In this document: piece after piece, positions 44,959-52,518 of the stretch
Layout: each line of letters begins with the position of its first letter
How positions within the stretch are numbered: position 1 is the first letter of the stretch
DNA from: an uncultured Vibrio sp.
Lineage (GTDB): Bacteria; Pseudomonadota; Gammaproteobacteria; Enterobacterales; Vibrionaceae
DNA length: 52,518 bases
Assembly (NCBI GenBank): GCA_947504195.1
Contig: CANNGN010000017.1
Location: 1 to 52,518 of the forward strand
Direction: 5' to 3'
Notes under the pieces: generated by a model
Databases searched by the model: none
The model's input: only the letters and a program-made list of their open reading frames with translations
What the model was told of the DNA's origin: nothing
Translations under genes and position numbers: made by a program

Positions 44959-46086
44959 TCAGCGGGCTTTTTCTAAGGCTTGCTCTAGAGCACTTAAACA
45001 TAGTGCTATATTTTCTTCACTTGCGCTGTAGCCCATTAACCCTATTCGCCACGCTTTACCTGCTAATGCCCCTAGGCCTGCTCCGATCTCCAAGTTGAAG
45101 TGCTCGAGAAGGTAACTTCTCACCTTAGCATCATCAACACCATCTGGAATATAAACCGAGTTAAGCTGTGGCAAACGAACGCTTTCTTCAACCACAAATG
45201 TTAACCCAAGAGCCTCAAGGCCATCACGTAATTGATTGTGCATATGACGATGTCTAGCCCAAGCTGTTTCAAGTCCTTCTTTATGAAGTTTTAATAACGC
45301 CTCATGTAACGCGTATAAAGCATTAACTGGAGCAGTATGATGATAGCTGCGTTTTCCTTCCCCACTCCAATATCCAAGCACAAGACTTTGATCTAAAAAC
45401 CAACTCTGTACTGGAGATGTTCGTGACTGAATCTTTTCAATCGCTGCACTCGAAAAAGTGAGTGGTGATAATCCAGGTACGCACGATAAACATTTTTGGC
45501 TACCAGAATAAACGGCGTCTAATTGCCATTCGTCGACCAATAGAGGCACACCACCTAGTGAAGTTACCGCATCGACAATCGTAAGCATGCCCTTCTCTTT
45601 TGCCATGCGAGAGATCGCTTGTGCATCACTTAATGCGCCAGTAGACGTTTCTGCATGAACAAAGGCGACGATTTTTGCATCTTGGTTAGCATTTATTGCA
45701 GCTTGGACTTTATCTAGACTAACTTCCGTTCCCCATTCATCATCAACGACAATGGCTTCACCACCGCAACGAAGAATGTTTTCACGCATTCGCTCACCAA
45801 ACACGCCATTCCGACAAACGATAACCTTATCACCAGGCTCAATTAGATTGACGAAACACGCCTCCATTCCGGCGCTACCGGGTGCTGAAACCGCAATGGT
45901 AAAACTATTTTCCGTTTGAAATGCGTATTTTAGTAACTCTTTCAATTCATCCATCATTCCAATAAACAATGGGTCAAGATGCCCGACAGTCGGACGACTA
46001 AGTGCTTGCAATACCTGTGGAGAAATGTCCGATGGACCTGGTCCCATTAAAATACGTCGTGGTGGCTGAAAACTTTCGAACAACAT
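44959..46086 (-). CDS. class V aminotransferase (alanine/serine-glyoxylate type)
   Basis: This 375-residue PLP enzyme is of the serine-pyruvate/alanine-glyoxylate aminotransferase group. The PLP lysine is K198 in YSGSQKCLSC. SAPGSAGMEACFVNLIEPGD binds phosphate, VDAVTSLGGVPLLVDEW carries the ring-stacking Asp, and the N-terminal LMGPGPSDISPQVLQAL is typical. The exact amino donor cannot be read. Glyoxylate transamination is likely. It is divergent from the lysine riboswitch and convergent with pglL, 13 nt away. GGAG lies 9 nt before the start. Confidence 0.87.
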   Translation of the reverse strand: MLFESFQPPRRILMGPGPSDISPQVLQALSRPTVGHLDPLFIGMMDELKELLKYAFQTENSFTIAVSAPGSAGMEACFVNLIEPGDKVIVCRNGVFGERMRENILRCGGEAIVVDDEWGTEVSLDKVQAAINANQDAKIVAFVHAETSTGALSDAQAISRMAKEKGMLTIVDAVTSLGGVPLLVDEWQLDAVYSGSQKCLSCVPGLSPLTFSSAAIEKIQSRTSPVQSWFLDQSLVLGYWSGEGKRSYHHTAPVNALYALHEALLKLHKEGLETAWARHRHMHNQLRDGLEALGLTFVVEESVRLPQLNSVYIPDGVDDAKVRSYLLEHFNLEIGAGLGALAGKAWRIGLMGYSASEENIALCLSALEQALEKAR

Positions 46087-46220
46087 AGCAATGCTCCTTT
46101 ATTTATTATAGTTCTCGAGCCTAACGAAAAATTGAGCTTAGGACAATTCGACTCAAGTCTAGTGCATCTACATTTTTTAACGTTTTTTGATGAAACACAC
46201 CAGTCGTAATAAATTTACCG

Positions 46221-46249
46221 TTGACAAAAGTCACACAAAAACGTTCAAT
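46221..46249 (+). promoter_or_regulatory. sigma-70 promoter of lysC riboswitch transcript
   Basis: TTGACA (46221-46226) is followed after 17 nt by TTCAAT (46244-46249). The predicted start falls just before the riboswitch P1 stem. The -35 is perfect and the -10 matches four of six. Confidence 0.65.
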
Positions 46250-46263
46250 ACACTCGCTATAAA

Positions 46264-46433
46264 GCAGAAGAGGAGCACTGCCTAGGTAGATGTTTTGTGG
46301 AGCCTCAACTCCGATACAAAACATTAATGGGGAGCAGTGCCGAGGTAGGTCTTATTTGTGGGTATGACTTATCGGGTGATTGGGCTGAATCCCATCAACT
46401 GTCATCAGTTCTCAGCTGATGAGGGGCTTCTGA
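46264..46433 (+). ncRNA. lysine riboswitch (L box)
   Basis: The aptamer core is clear: P1 CAGAAG (46265-46270) pairs with CTTCTG (46427-46432). Inside are the hallmarks AGAGGAGCACTGCC, GGGGAGCAGTGCCGAGGTAG and GGGCTGAATCCC, close to the E. coli lysC leader. The expression platform (46434-46543) has no hairpin with a U-run, so control is probably at translation, as reported for E. coli lysC. Lysine binding should lower LysC output. Confidence 0.92.
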
Positions 46434-46543
46434 GGTATTGGTTAAATTCACCTCTAAACTCGCTCTAGAAATTCTCTCTTCACAAATATTAATCGTTGTG
46501 ACCCAACATATTTTTTCATTTCATAAGTCGTGGGAGAAATGCC

Positions 46544-47899
46544 GTGAGTGCATTCAATGTAGCCAAATTTGGCGGAACTAGTGTCGCAAACCATGAAGCG
46601 ATGAGCCGCAGTGCCGACGTGGTTGCTGCAAACGAAAGTACTAAACTGGTTGTTAGTAGTGCTTGTTCTGGAGTAACGAATTTATTAGTAGAACTCGCCA
46701 ATGGAACAAAAGATACAGAGCGACGCCAAGAGTTACTGTCTCAACTGGCGGAGATTCACTTCTCGATAATTGAGAAACTCAATGATCAACAAGTAGAAAT
46801 TAAAGCTGAGATTCAAGCAATATTAGATACTATATCGAGTTTAGCAGAAGCCGCATCATTCCAATCAAGTGCAAAACTAACGGATCATTTAGTCGCGTGT
46901 GGTGAGCTAATGTCTACATTTCTTTTTGCTCAAGTCATGCGAGATAAAGGAATGGATGCAGTCCGCTTTGATATTCGCGAAGTATTGCGCACCGACGACA
47001 ACTTTGGTTGTGCAGAGCCTCAAGTTCAGGAGATTTCAACTCTAGCCAAAGAAAAACTAGAACTACTTTGTCAGAAGCACATTGTTGTAACTCAAGGTTT
47101 TATTGGTTCAGATGTAGAAGGTAACACGACCACACTAGGTCGGGGTGGAAGTGATTACTCTGCAGCATTAATAGCTGAAGGCGTTCAAGCCGCAGGGCTA
47201 GAGATTTGGACAGACGTACCTGGTATCTATACAACCGATCCTCGCATTGCTCCCGAGGCGCGAGCCATTCCAGAAATCAGTTTTAGTGAAGCGTCAGAGA
47301 TGGCCAATTTTGGTGCTAAAATTCTTCACCCATCAACATTGTTACCCGCATTACGCCACGGTATTCCTGTTTTCGTAGGCTCCTCAAAAAACCCAGAAAA
47401 AGGCGGCACGTGGATTCGTAAGCGTGTAGAAAGTGCACCTTTGTACCGAGCATTAGCACTCCGAGCTAACCAGACAATGGTGACGATCCGAAGTGCAAAA
47501 ATGTTCCATGCGTATGGTTTCTTAGCTAAGGTTTTTGAAATTCTGGCAAAACACAAGGTATCTGTCGACTTGATCACCACTTCAGAAATCAGTGTCTCAC
47601 TTACGTTAGATAAAACCGATACGTCAGGCGGAGCCCCAGAACTGCCACCTGCAGTTCGTGCTGAATTAGAAGAGCTGGCAAATGTAGAAGTAGAACGTAA
47701 CTTGAGTTTGATTGCGCTTATCGGCAATCATATGGAAACAAAAGGATATGCTAAAGAGGTATTTGGCACTCTTGGTGATTATAACCTGCGTATGATTTGT
47801 TATGGCGCGAGTGACCACAACTTATGTTTCCTCGTTGACGCCGACGAAGCAAAAGGGGTAATTCAGAAACTTCATTTGGATCTATTCGAATCGGAGTAA
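46544..47899 (+). CDS. lysC: lysine-sensitive aspartokinase III
   Basis: This monofunctional aspartate kinase (451 residues) phosphorylates aspartate as the entry to lysine, threonine and methionine synthesis. AKFGGTSVAN at the N-terminus and LGRGGSDYSAA form the kinase site. WTDVPGIYTTDPRI follows, and two ACT domains (about 310-450) bind lysine. GTG at 46544 is the start, with GGAG 8 nt upstream and the family N-terminus directly following. The lysine riboswitch adds control at the RNA level to feedback inhibition. Confidence 0.95.
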   Translation: MSAFNVAKFGGTSVANHEAMSRSADVVAANESTKLVVSSACSGVTNLLVELANGTKDTERRQELLSQLAEIHFSIIEKLNDQQVEIKAEIQAILDTISSLAEAASFQSSAKLTDHLVACGELMSTFLFAQVMRDKGMDAVRFDIREVLRTDDNFGCAEPQVQEISTLAKEKLELLCQKHIVVTQGFIGSDVEGNTTTLGRGGSDYSAALIAEGVQAAGLEIWTDVPGIYTTDPRIAPEARAIPEISFSEASEMANFGAKILHPSTLLPALRHGIPVFVGSSKNPEKGGTWIRKRVESAPLYRALALRANQTMVTIRSAKMFHAYGFLAKVFEILAKHKVSVDLITTSEISVSLTLDKTDTSGGAPELPPAVRAELEELANVEVERNLSLIALIGNHMETKGYAKEVFGTLGDYNLRMICYGASDHNLCFLVDADEAKGVIQKLHLDLFESE

Positions 47900-47918
47900 T
47901 GACTCTCAATTTAGTTTC

Positions 47919-47956
47919 AAAAAAAAGAGGTTAGCTTAATGCTAACCTCTTTTTTA
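47919..47956 (+). terminator. bidirectional terminator lysC / metH
   Basis: AGAGGTTAGC pairs with GCTAACCTCT around TTAAT, with As to the left and Ts to the right. It serves lysC on the plus strand and metH on the minus strand. Confidence 0.92.
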
Positions 47957-47982
47957 TTCACGAATACCGATAATACAAGCTG

Positions 47983-50900
47983 TTATCCGATATTTGGACC
48001 CAACCATTTCTCAGCTTCAAGCATATCCCAGCCTTTACGTTGAGCATAATCTTCAACCTGATCTTGTTGAATTTGAGCAATGGCAAAATAACGACTCTCT
48101 GGATGAGAAAATATCCAACCAGAAACTGCGGCACCTGGATACATTGCATAACTGGTTGTTAACTGCATACCAATTTCTTGCTCAACATTCATCAGATCCC
48201 AAATAATTTGCTTTTCTGTATGCTCAGGACAAGCAGGGTAGCCAGGCGCTGGGCGAATACCTTGATATTTCTCTCGAATCAAATCGTCGTTGCCTAAGCT
48301 CTCATCCGCAGCAAAGCCCCAGTAATCTTTACGGGTTTGTTGATGTAGATACTCGGCAAAGGCTTCAGCTAAGCGATCGCATACGGCTTGAACAAGAATG
48401 GCATTATAGTCATCATTATTCGCTTTATAACGATCCGCCACTTCACGCTCACCGATTCCACCTGTAACAGCAAAAGCAGCTATATAATCAGCAACACCCG
48501 ACGATTTGGGCGCAACATAATCCGCAAGACAATGATTGATGAAAGGTGGCTTTTTCTCGGACTGCTGACGTAATTGATTACTCACTTGTAATACTTCTGA
48601 ACGAGACTCATCGCGGTATATTTCAATATCATCGCCCACACTATTTGCAGGGAAAATACCTACAATACCCGATGCAGAGATTTCACCTTCAGCTTCCACT
48701 GTGTCCAACATTTTTAATGCATCGTTAAACAAGCGAGTCGCTTCTTCGCCAACAACCTCATCCGTTAGTATACGAGGATATTTACCTGCTAACCCCCATG
48801 TCATAAAGAATGGTGTCCAATCAATATATTCTCGTAAAGTTGTGATCGACATATTTTTAATTACCTGCACACCTAGTTTATTCGGTTTAGGTGGCTGATA
48901 AGATGTCCAATCAATTTGCGCAGCGTTATCGCGTGCACGTTCTAATGAAATAGGTTTACTACGAGGACGCTTATTCGCATGTTGTTCGCGTACACGTTCA
49001 TAGTCGGTATTTAACTTAGCAACAAAGTCAGGTTTTGTTTTTTCATTTAGCAATAACTGACAAACACCAACGGCACGAGAAGCATTTGAAACATAAACCA
49101 CAGGTTCATCGTAGTTTTGTTCAATTTTTACAGCGGTATGTGCTTTGGATGTGGTAGCGCCGCCAATTAATAATGGCAGCTTCAAGCCTTGACGTTGCAT
49201 CTCTTTGGCAACATAAACCATTTCATCTAATGATGGAGTAATAAGTCCGGAGAGGCCAATCATATCAGCATTTTCAGCAATCGCTGTTTTAATGATCGTT
49301 TCCGTTGGAACCATAACCCCAAGATCAACAATCTCATAGTTATTACATTGTAAAATAACTCCGACGATGTTTTTGCCAATATCGTGTACATCACCCTTTA
49401 CGGTTGCCATCACGATTTTACCATTGGTTTCACCTGCCTGCTTGGTCGCTTCAATGAAAGGATTTAAATACGCGACGGCTTGCTTCATTACTCGTGCTGA
49501 TTTAACAACCTGTGGTAAAAACATTTTCCCGGCACCAAACAGATCACCAACAATATTCATACCATCCATCAAAGGCCCTTCGATCACCTCGATTGGCATA
49601 TCTGCATTTAGGCGAGCCGCTTCTGTATCCTCTTCAATGAACTCTGTAATGCCTTTTACTAATGCATGTGCAATTCGCTCATTGACAGGCAGTTCGCGCC
49701 ACAATAATGCAGATCCATCATCAACCTTTTCTTGCCCTGCATCTCGATACTTATCCGCGATATCAAGCAATGCGTCGGTTGCATTAGGGTTTCTATTGAG
49801 AACAACATCTTCAACGGCGTCTTTTAACTCTTTTGGAATGTCATCATAAATCGCGAGTTGCGCCGCATTAACAATGCCCATATCCATACCATTTTTAAAA
49901 CAATAGTAAAGGAACACAGCGTGAATCGCTTCACGCACAGGGTTATTACCACGGAAAGAAAAAGAGACATTGGAAACACCACCCGAAATCATCGCATGAG
50001 GAAGGTTATCTTTAATATCCTTTACTGATTCAATGAAATCTACCGCGTAGTTATTATGTTCTTCAATACCCGTTGCAACGGCAAAAATATTCGGGTCAAA
50101 GATAATATCTTCTGGCGGGAAACCCACTCGATTTACTAAGATATCGTAGGATTTTTGACAGATTTCAAATTTGCGTTCTCGGGTATCCGCCTGACCAACC
50201 TCATCGAAGGCCATCACAATAACAGCAAAACCATAGCGACGAATTAGCGTTGCTTGCTTGATAAAGTTATCAACTCCCTCTTTCATACTGATAGAGTTGA
50301 CAATACCCTTACCCTGAACACATTTAAGTCCTTCTTCTAAAATTTCCCATTTAGAAGAGTCGACCATAATGGGCACTTTACAGATATCAGGTTCTGAGGC
50401 GCATAAGTTTAGGAAGCGCTTCATAGCAAATAATGAATCAAGCATCGCTTCATCCATATTGATATCAATAATATCAGCGCCTGCTTCCACTTGATGTAAC
50501 GCAACGTCTAATGCTTCATCGTACAGTTCTTCTTTAATTAAACGCTTGAAACGTGCTGATCCGGTTACATTGGTACGCTCACCCACATTTTGAAATAGCG
50601 AGTCTTTACTAATTGTTAGTGCTTCTAAACCACTTAAACGACAGGCAACTTCGATCTCTGGTAACACACGAGGCTTAACACCTTCAACGGCTTCATACAT
50701 TGCTTTGATATGTGCTGGCGTAGTACCACAACAGCCACCCACCAAATTTAAAAAGCCGCTTTCAGCCCACTCTTTAATATGGCCAGACATTTCATCAGCT
50801 TCTAAATCGTATTCACCAAATGCATTAGGCAAACCCGCATTAGGGTGAGCAGAAACATATGTTTCAGAGATACGCGACATTTCTGCAACGTATTGACGCA

Positions 50901-51663
50901 ACTCATCAGGACCCAATGCACAGTTCAAACCAAATGAAATTGGTTCAATATGACGTAGCGAGTTGTAAAAAGCTTCTGTGGTTTGTCCGGATAACGTACG
51001 CCCTGAAGCATCCGTGATGGTACCTGACACCATTACAGGTAATTTATATCCTATTTGCTCAAACACACCACTAATCGCAAAAACAGCAGCTTTAGCATTG
51101 AGTGTATCAAAAACCGTTTCAACGAGAATTAAATCACTGCCACCTTCGATTAGGGCTAATGTAGATTCTGTGTAAGCTTCAACTAATTCATCAAAGCTCA
51201 CATTACGAAAACCGGGATCATTTACATCAGGAGAGATAGAACAAGTTCTATTAGTTGGGCCTAAAACACCAGCAACAAAACGTGGACGATCTGGTGTTTC
51301 CGCTGTTTTTTCATCTGCAACTTTTCGAGCAATACGTGCAGCTTCCAGGTTTATTTCTGCAGAAAGAGATTCCATCTCATAATCTGCCATTGCAATCGTA
51401 GTCGCGTTAAAAGTATTCGTTTCCAGAATATCAGCACCGGCATCTAAGTATTCTTTATGAATATCTCGAATTATTTTCGGTTGGCTTAATACTAAAAGAT
51501 CATTATTACCTTTAAGATCACAATGCCAATCAGCGAAACGTTCTCCACGATAATCTTCTTCTTGAAGCTTATAATTTTGGATCATCGTTCCCATCCCGCC
51601 ATCGATAAGCAGGATTCGTTCTTTTAGTTGCGATTCAAGCTGATCTTTTACATTCTTTACCAC
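47983..51663 (-). CDS. metH: cobalamin-dependent methionine synthase
   Basis: This 1226-residue four-module enzyme makes methionine from homocysteine and methyltetrahydrofolate. The homocysteine module (about 1-330) carries the zinc cysteines LNCALG and GGCCGTTP. The folate module (about 350-620) follows, then the B12 cap and B12-binding domain with DVHDIGKN (about 750) holding the cobalt-ligand His. The C-terminal SAM activation domain (about 900-1226) includes RPAPGYPACPEHTEK. The start is GTG at 51663 with GAGG about 9 nt upstream. It is full length, so the strain can use B12. Confidence 0.97.
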   Translation of the reverse strand: MVKNVKDQLESQLKERILLIDGGMGTMIQNYKLQEEDYRGERFADWHCDLKGNNDLLVLSQPKIIRDIHKEYLDAGADILETNTFNATTIAMADYEMESLSAEINLEAARIARKVADEKTAETPDRPRFVAGVLGPTNRTCSISPDVNDPGFRNVSFDELVEAYTESTLALIEGGSDLILVETVFDTLNAKAAVFAISGVFEQIGYKLPVMVSGTITDASGRTLSGQTTEAFYNSLRHIEPISFGLNCALGPDELRQYVAEMSRISETYVSAHPNAGLPNAFGEYDLEADEMSGHIKEWAESGFLNLVGGCCGTTPAHIKAMYEAVEGVKPRVLPEIEVACRLSGLEALTISKDSLFQNVGERTNVTGSARFKRLIKEELYDEALDVALHQVEAGADIIDINMDEAMLDSLFAMKRFLNLCASEPDICKVPIMVDSSKWEILEEGLKCVQGKGIVNSISMKEGVDNFIKQATLIRRYGFAVIVMAFDEVGQADTRERKFEICQKSYDILVNRVGFPPEDIIFDPNIFAVATGIEEHNNYAVDFIESVKDIKDNLPHAMISGGVSNVSFSFRGNNPVREAIHAVFLYYCFKNGMDMGIVNAAQLAIYDDIPKELKDAVEDVVLNRNPNATDALLDIADKYRDAGQEKVDDGSALLWRELPVNERIAHALVKGITEFIEEDTEAARLNADMPIEVIEGPLMDGMNIVGDLFGAGKMFLPQVVKSARVMKQAVAYLNPFIEATKQAGETNGKIVMATVKGDVHDIGKNIVGVILQCNNYEIVDLGVMVPTETIIKTAIAENADMIGLSGLITPSLDEMVYVAKEMQRQGLKLPLLIGGATTSKAHTAVKIEQNYDEPVVYVSNASRAVGVCQLLLNEKTKPDFVAKLNTDYERVREQHANKRPRSKPISLERARDNAAQIDWTSYQPPKPNKLGVQVIKNMSITTLREYIDWTPFFMTWGLAGKYPRILTDEVVGEEATRLFNDALKMLDTVEAEGEISASGIVGIFPANSVGDDIEIYRDESRSEVLQVSNQLRQQSEKKPPFINHCLADYVAPKSSGVADYIAAFAVTGGIGEREVADRYKANNDDYNAILVQAVCDRLAEAFAEYLHQQTRKDYWGFAADESLGNDDLIREKYQGIRPAPGYPACPEHTEKQIIWDLMNVEQEIGMQLTTSYAMYPGAAVSGWIFSHPESRYFAIAQIQQDQVEDYAQRKGWDMLEAEKWLGPNIG

Positions 51664-51968
51664 GTTACAGCCTCGTTCTATTAATTTTCTTTATACTTCT
51701 AACAAACAACACTAGAAATCTAGACGTCTAAAAAAGCACACATACTAGGCATTTTAACATGAAATATACAAGTCACTCTATTAAAGAAAAACATAATAAA
51801 GATGAAAGATTTTCATGAACACATTACCTTCGGTCTAGTGATATTAGATAGGAGAAATTTGATAAGTATTCAGGCGATATTAGATTTGTTATTCTCCAAA
51901 GAGAAAGTCATAGCACAAAAAAGCAAAGATACTCTATTTGACAAAGAGTTGCGCTTCCCACATAACCA
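51664..51968. other. metH upstream region
   Basis: These 305 AT-rich nt hold no gene. It contains a MetR-like site at 51803-51815. The part after about 51910 (AGCACAAAAAAGC and following) looks like a worn remnant of the repeat unit that fills the rest of the window. Confidence 0.55.
51803..51815. promoter_or_regulatory. candidate MetR site
   Basis: TGAAAGATTTTCA is an exact match to TGAA-N5-TTCA, the site of the homocysteine-responsive activator MetR, which activates metH in E. coli. It is 140 nt upstream of the metH start. A 13-bp match can occur by chance. Confidence 0.45.
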
Positions 51969-51992
51969 CTAACCAGCTGAACTGCCGCTCCA
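51969..51992 (-). pseudogene. truncated tRNA-Asp relic A (5' end only)
   Basis: The minus strand here reads as the tRNA-Asp 5' acceptor strand and D arm (GGAGCGGCAGTTCAGCTGGT). The rest of the tRNA is missing or unrecognisable. It is the outermost and most decayed unit of the array. Confidence 0.75.
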
Positions 51993-52041
51993 AGCTTACT
52001 CACACAGTCACTACGCTTCCAGCACAATCTCTAACAAACAC

Positions 52042-52070
52042 AAAAAAGCCTTAGCATTTCTGCTAAGGCT
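52042..52070 (-). terminator. array terminator 1
   Basis: The perfect stem GCCTTAGC/GCTAAGGC with a 6-nt loop is followed by six Ts on the minus strand. It is identical in stem and loop to the copies at 52247 and 52458. Confidence 0.9.
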
Positions 52071-52093
52071 TATGTGCTCTATTGTAAAGTACG

Positions 52094-52197
52094 TGGCGGA
52101 ACGGACGAGAGTTCCTATGTTGCAAGATGCAGCGGTTCCCGGCGTGGCAGGTCGCGTTCTCTAAACAAATAAGCTAACCAACTGAACTTCCGCTCTA
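52094..52197 (-). pseudogene. tRNA-Asp relic B
   Basis: This is a 104-nt segment instead of 77. Its 3' end (CGTCCGTTCCGCCA) and 5' D-arm region (GTTCAGTTGGTTAG) match tRNA-Asp. The middle is expanded by unrelated bases and the anticodon triplet reads GCC in place of GTC. The first base is changed as well. It cannot be a functional tRNA-Asp. Confidence 0.85.
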
Positions 52198-52246
52198 CTT
52201 TCACTAACACAGCCACAACGCTTCAAGCACAATCTCTAACAAACAC

Positions 52247-52275
52247 AAAAAAGCCTTAGCATTTCTGCTAAGGCT
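52247..52275 (-). terminator. array terminator 2
   Basis: The same stem GCCTTAGC/GCTAAGGC, loop and six-T tail as the other array terminators. Confidence 0.9.
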
Positions 52276-52298
52276 TATGTGCTCTATTGTAAAGTACG

Positions 52299-52402
52299 TG
52301 GCGGAACGGACGAGACTCCTTATCTTGCAAAATGCAGCGGTTCCCGGCGTGACAGGTCGCTTTCTCTAAACAAATAAGCTAACCAACTGAACTGCCGCTC
52401 CA
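52299..52402 (-). pseudogene. tRNA-Asp relic C
   Basis: This is a 104-nt segment with the same internal expansions as relic B, so the unit was duplicated after they arose. The ends GGAGCGG and CCGTTCCGCCA still pair, the D arm is intact, and the anticodon loop CTGTCAC keeps GTC. The variable and T arms are disrupted: the conserved TTCGA is lost. Confidence 0.85.
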
Positions 52403-52457
52403 CTTTCACTAACACTGCGACGATGTTTTCACAGCACAATTTCTAACAAACAAGCAC

Positions 52458-52486
52458 AAAAAAGCCTTAGCATTTCTGCTAAGGCT
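52458..52486 (-). terminator. array terminator 3
   Basis: The same stem, loop and six-T tail as the other two. It is only 10 nt after the 3' end of the probable real tRNA-Asp at the window edge, so it is likely the primary terminator of that operon. Confidence 0.9.
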
Positions 52487-52496
52487 TATGTGTAAA

Positions 52497-52518
52497 TGGC
52501 GGAACGGACGAGACTCGA
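52497..52518 (-). tRNA. probable tRNA-Asp, 3' end only (cut by window edge)
   Basis: The minus strand reads TCGAGTCTCGTCCGTTCCGCCA at its 3' end: the acceptor strand with CCA and the T-stem, preceded by TCGA of the T-loop. The relics lack that TCGA, so this copy is the best candidate for the intact tRNA-Asp. The rest lies beyond the window. Confidence 0.65.

Larger units (their letters stand above)
51969..52518 (-). repeat. tandem array of tRNA-Asp-derived units with terminators
   Basis: Units of about 200 nt repeat head to tail. Each has a tRNA-Asp-like segment followed, in the minus-strand direction, by a spacer and the same intrinsic terminator. Segment starts at 52094, 52299 and 52497 give periods of 205 and 198 nt. 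A truncated unit lies at the left end. The array resembles in principle the rtT repeats behind E. coli tyrT, where each repeat carries a tRNA 3' end. It probably trails a tRNA/rRNA operon lying to the right. Confidence 0.85.

Noticed and set aside
47326..47727. Open frame of 133 codons antisense to lysC
   Set aside because: It is a complementary-strand shadow of the ACT-domain region with no recognisable protein.
49367..49849. Open frame of 160 codons antisense to metH
   Set aside because: It lies wholly opposite a conserved domain of metH, shows no family resemblance and has a composition expected from the complementary strand.

Overview
The window is chromosomal DNA of a Vibrio or close Vibrionaceae relative. 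The proteins read as gammaproteobacterial housekeeping proteins, base composition is moderately AT-rich, and the gene order follows, from memory, the stretch of Vibrio cholerae chromosome 1 from lptD down to metH (about VC0446 to VC0390). The species cannot be named from sequence alone. No transposase, integrase, phage gene or CRISPR array was seen.

Layout. Positions 1-323: three tRNA genes (Asn, Thr, Asn) and a terminator facing djlA. Positions 1284-8044: the envelope/maintenance operon lptD-surA-pdxA-rsmA-apaG-apaH behind a candidate sigma-E promoter. Positions 8081-15999: folA, the yjjPB exporter pair, rplU-rpmA-obgE, ispB, mdh, argR and an orphan TAXI binding protein. Positions 16054-16860: a stand-alone domain resembling the sugar-binding part of family-2 glycosidases. 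Positions 16912-22454: an accessory iron-uptake module (TonB receptor, MFS importer, siderophore-interacting reductase with an extra N-terminal domain, divergent TetR regulator), bounded on both sides by near-identical copies of the rraB terminator. Positions 22479-38245: rraB, tldD, glgC, a nitrilase-family gene, yhdP-rng-maf-mreD-mreC-mreB, csrD and ssb. Positions 38520-51663: qstR, galU, uvrA, pglL, a class V aminotransferase, a lysine riboswitch with lysC, and metH. Positions 51969-52518: a tandem array of decayed tRNA-Asp copies, with three identical intrinsic terminators, leading into what looks like a real tRNA-Asp at the right edge.

How it works together. Most of the window is conserved core: outer-membrane LPS assembly (lptD, surA, yhdP), cell shape (mreBCD), ribosome and translation (rplU, rpmA, obgE, rsmA), repair (uvrA, ssb) and amino-acid supply (argR, lysC, metH). 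The accessory content is the iron module. Its divergent promoter carries a perfect 17-bp Fur-like palindrome and a second perfect 15-bp palindrome that is the likely TetR operator. This suggests xenosiderophore uptake gated by both iron and a ligand. There are no siderophore synthesis genes and no ABC importer, so the single MFS protein probably does the inner-membrane step.

The most notable signals are: (1) the tRNA-Asp-derived repeat and terminator array at the right end; (2) the terminator-duplication borders of the iron module; (3) its two-palindrome control region; (4) the absence of an MSHA pilus cluster between csrD and mreB, where V. cholerae carries it, although pglL is kept; (5) a LexA-type box that shares bases with the galU terminator upstream of uvrA.
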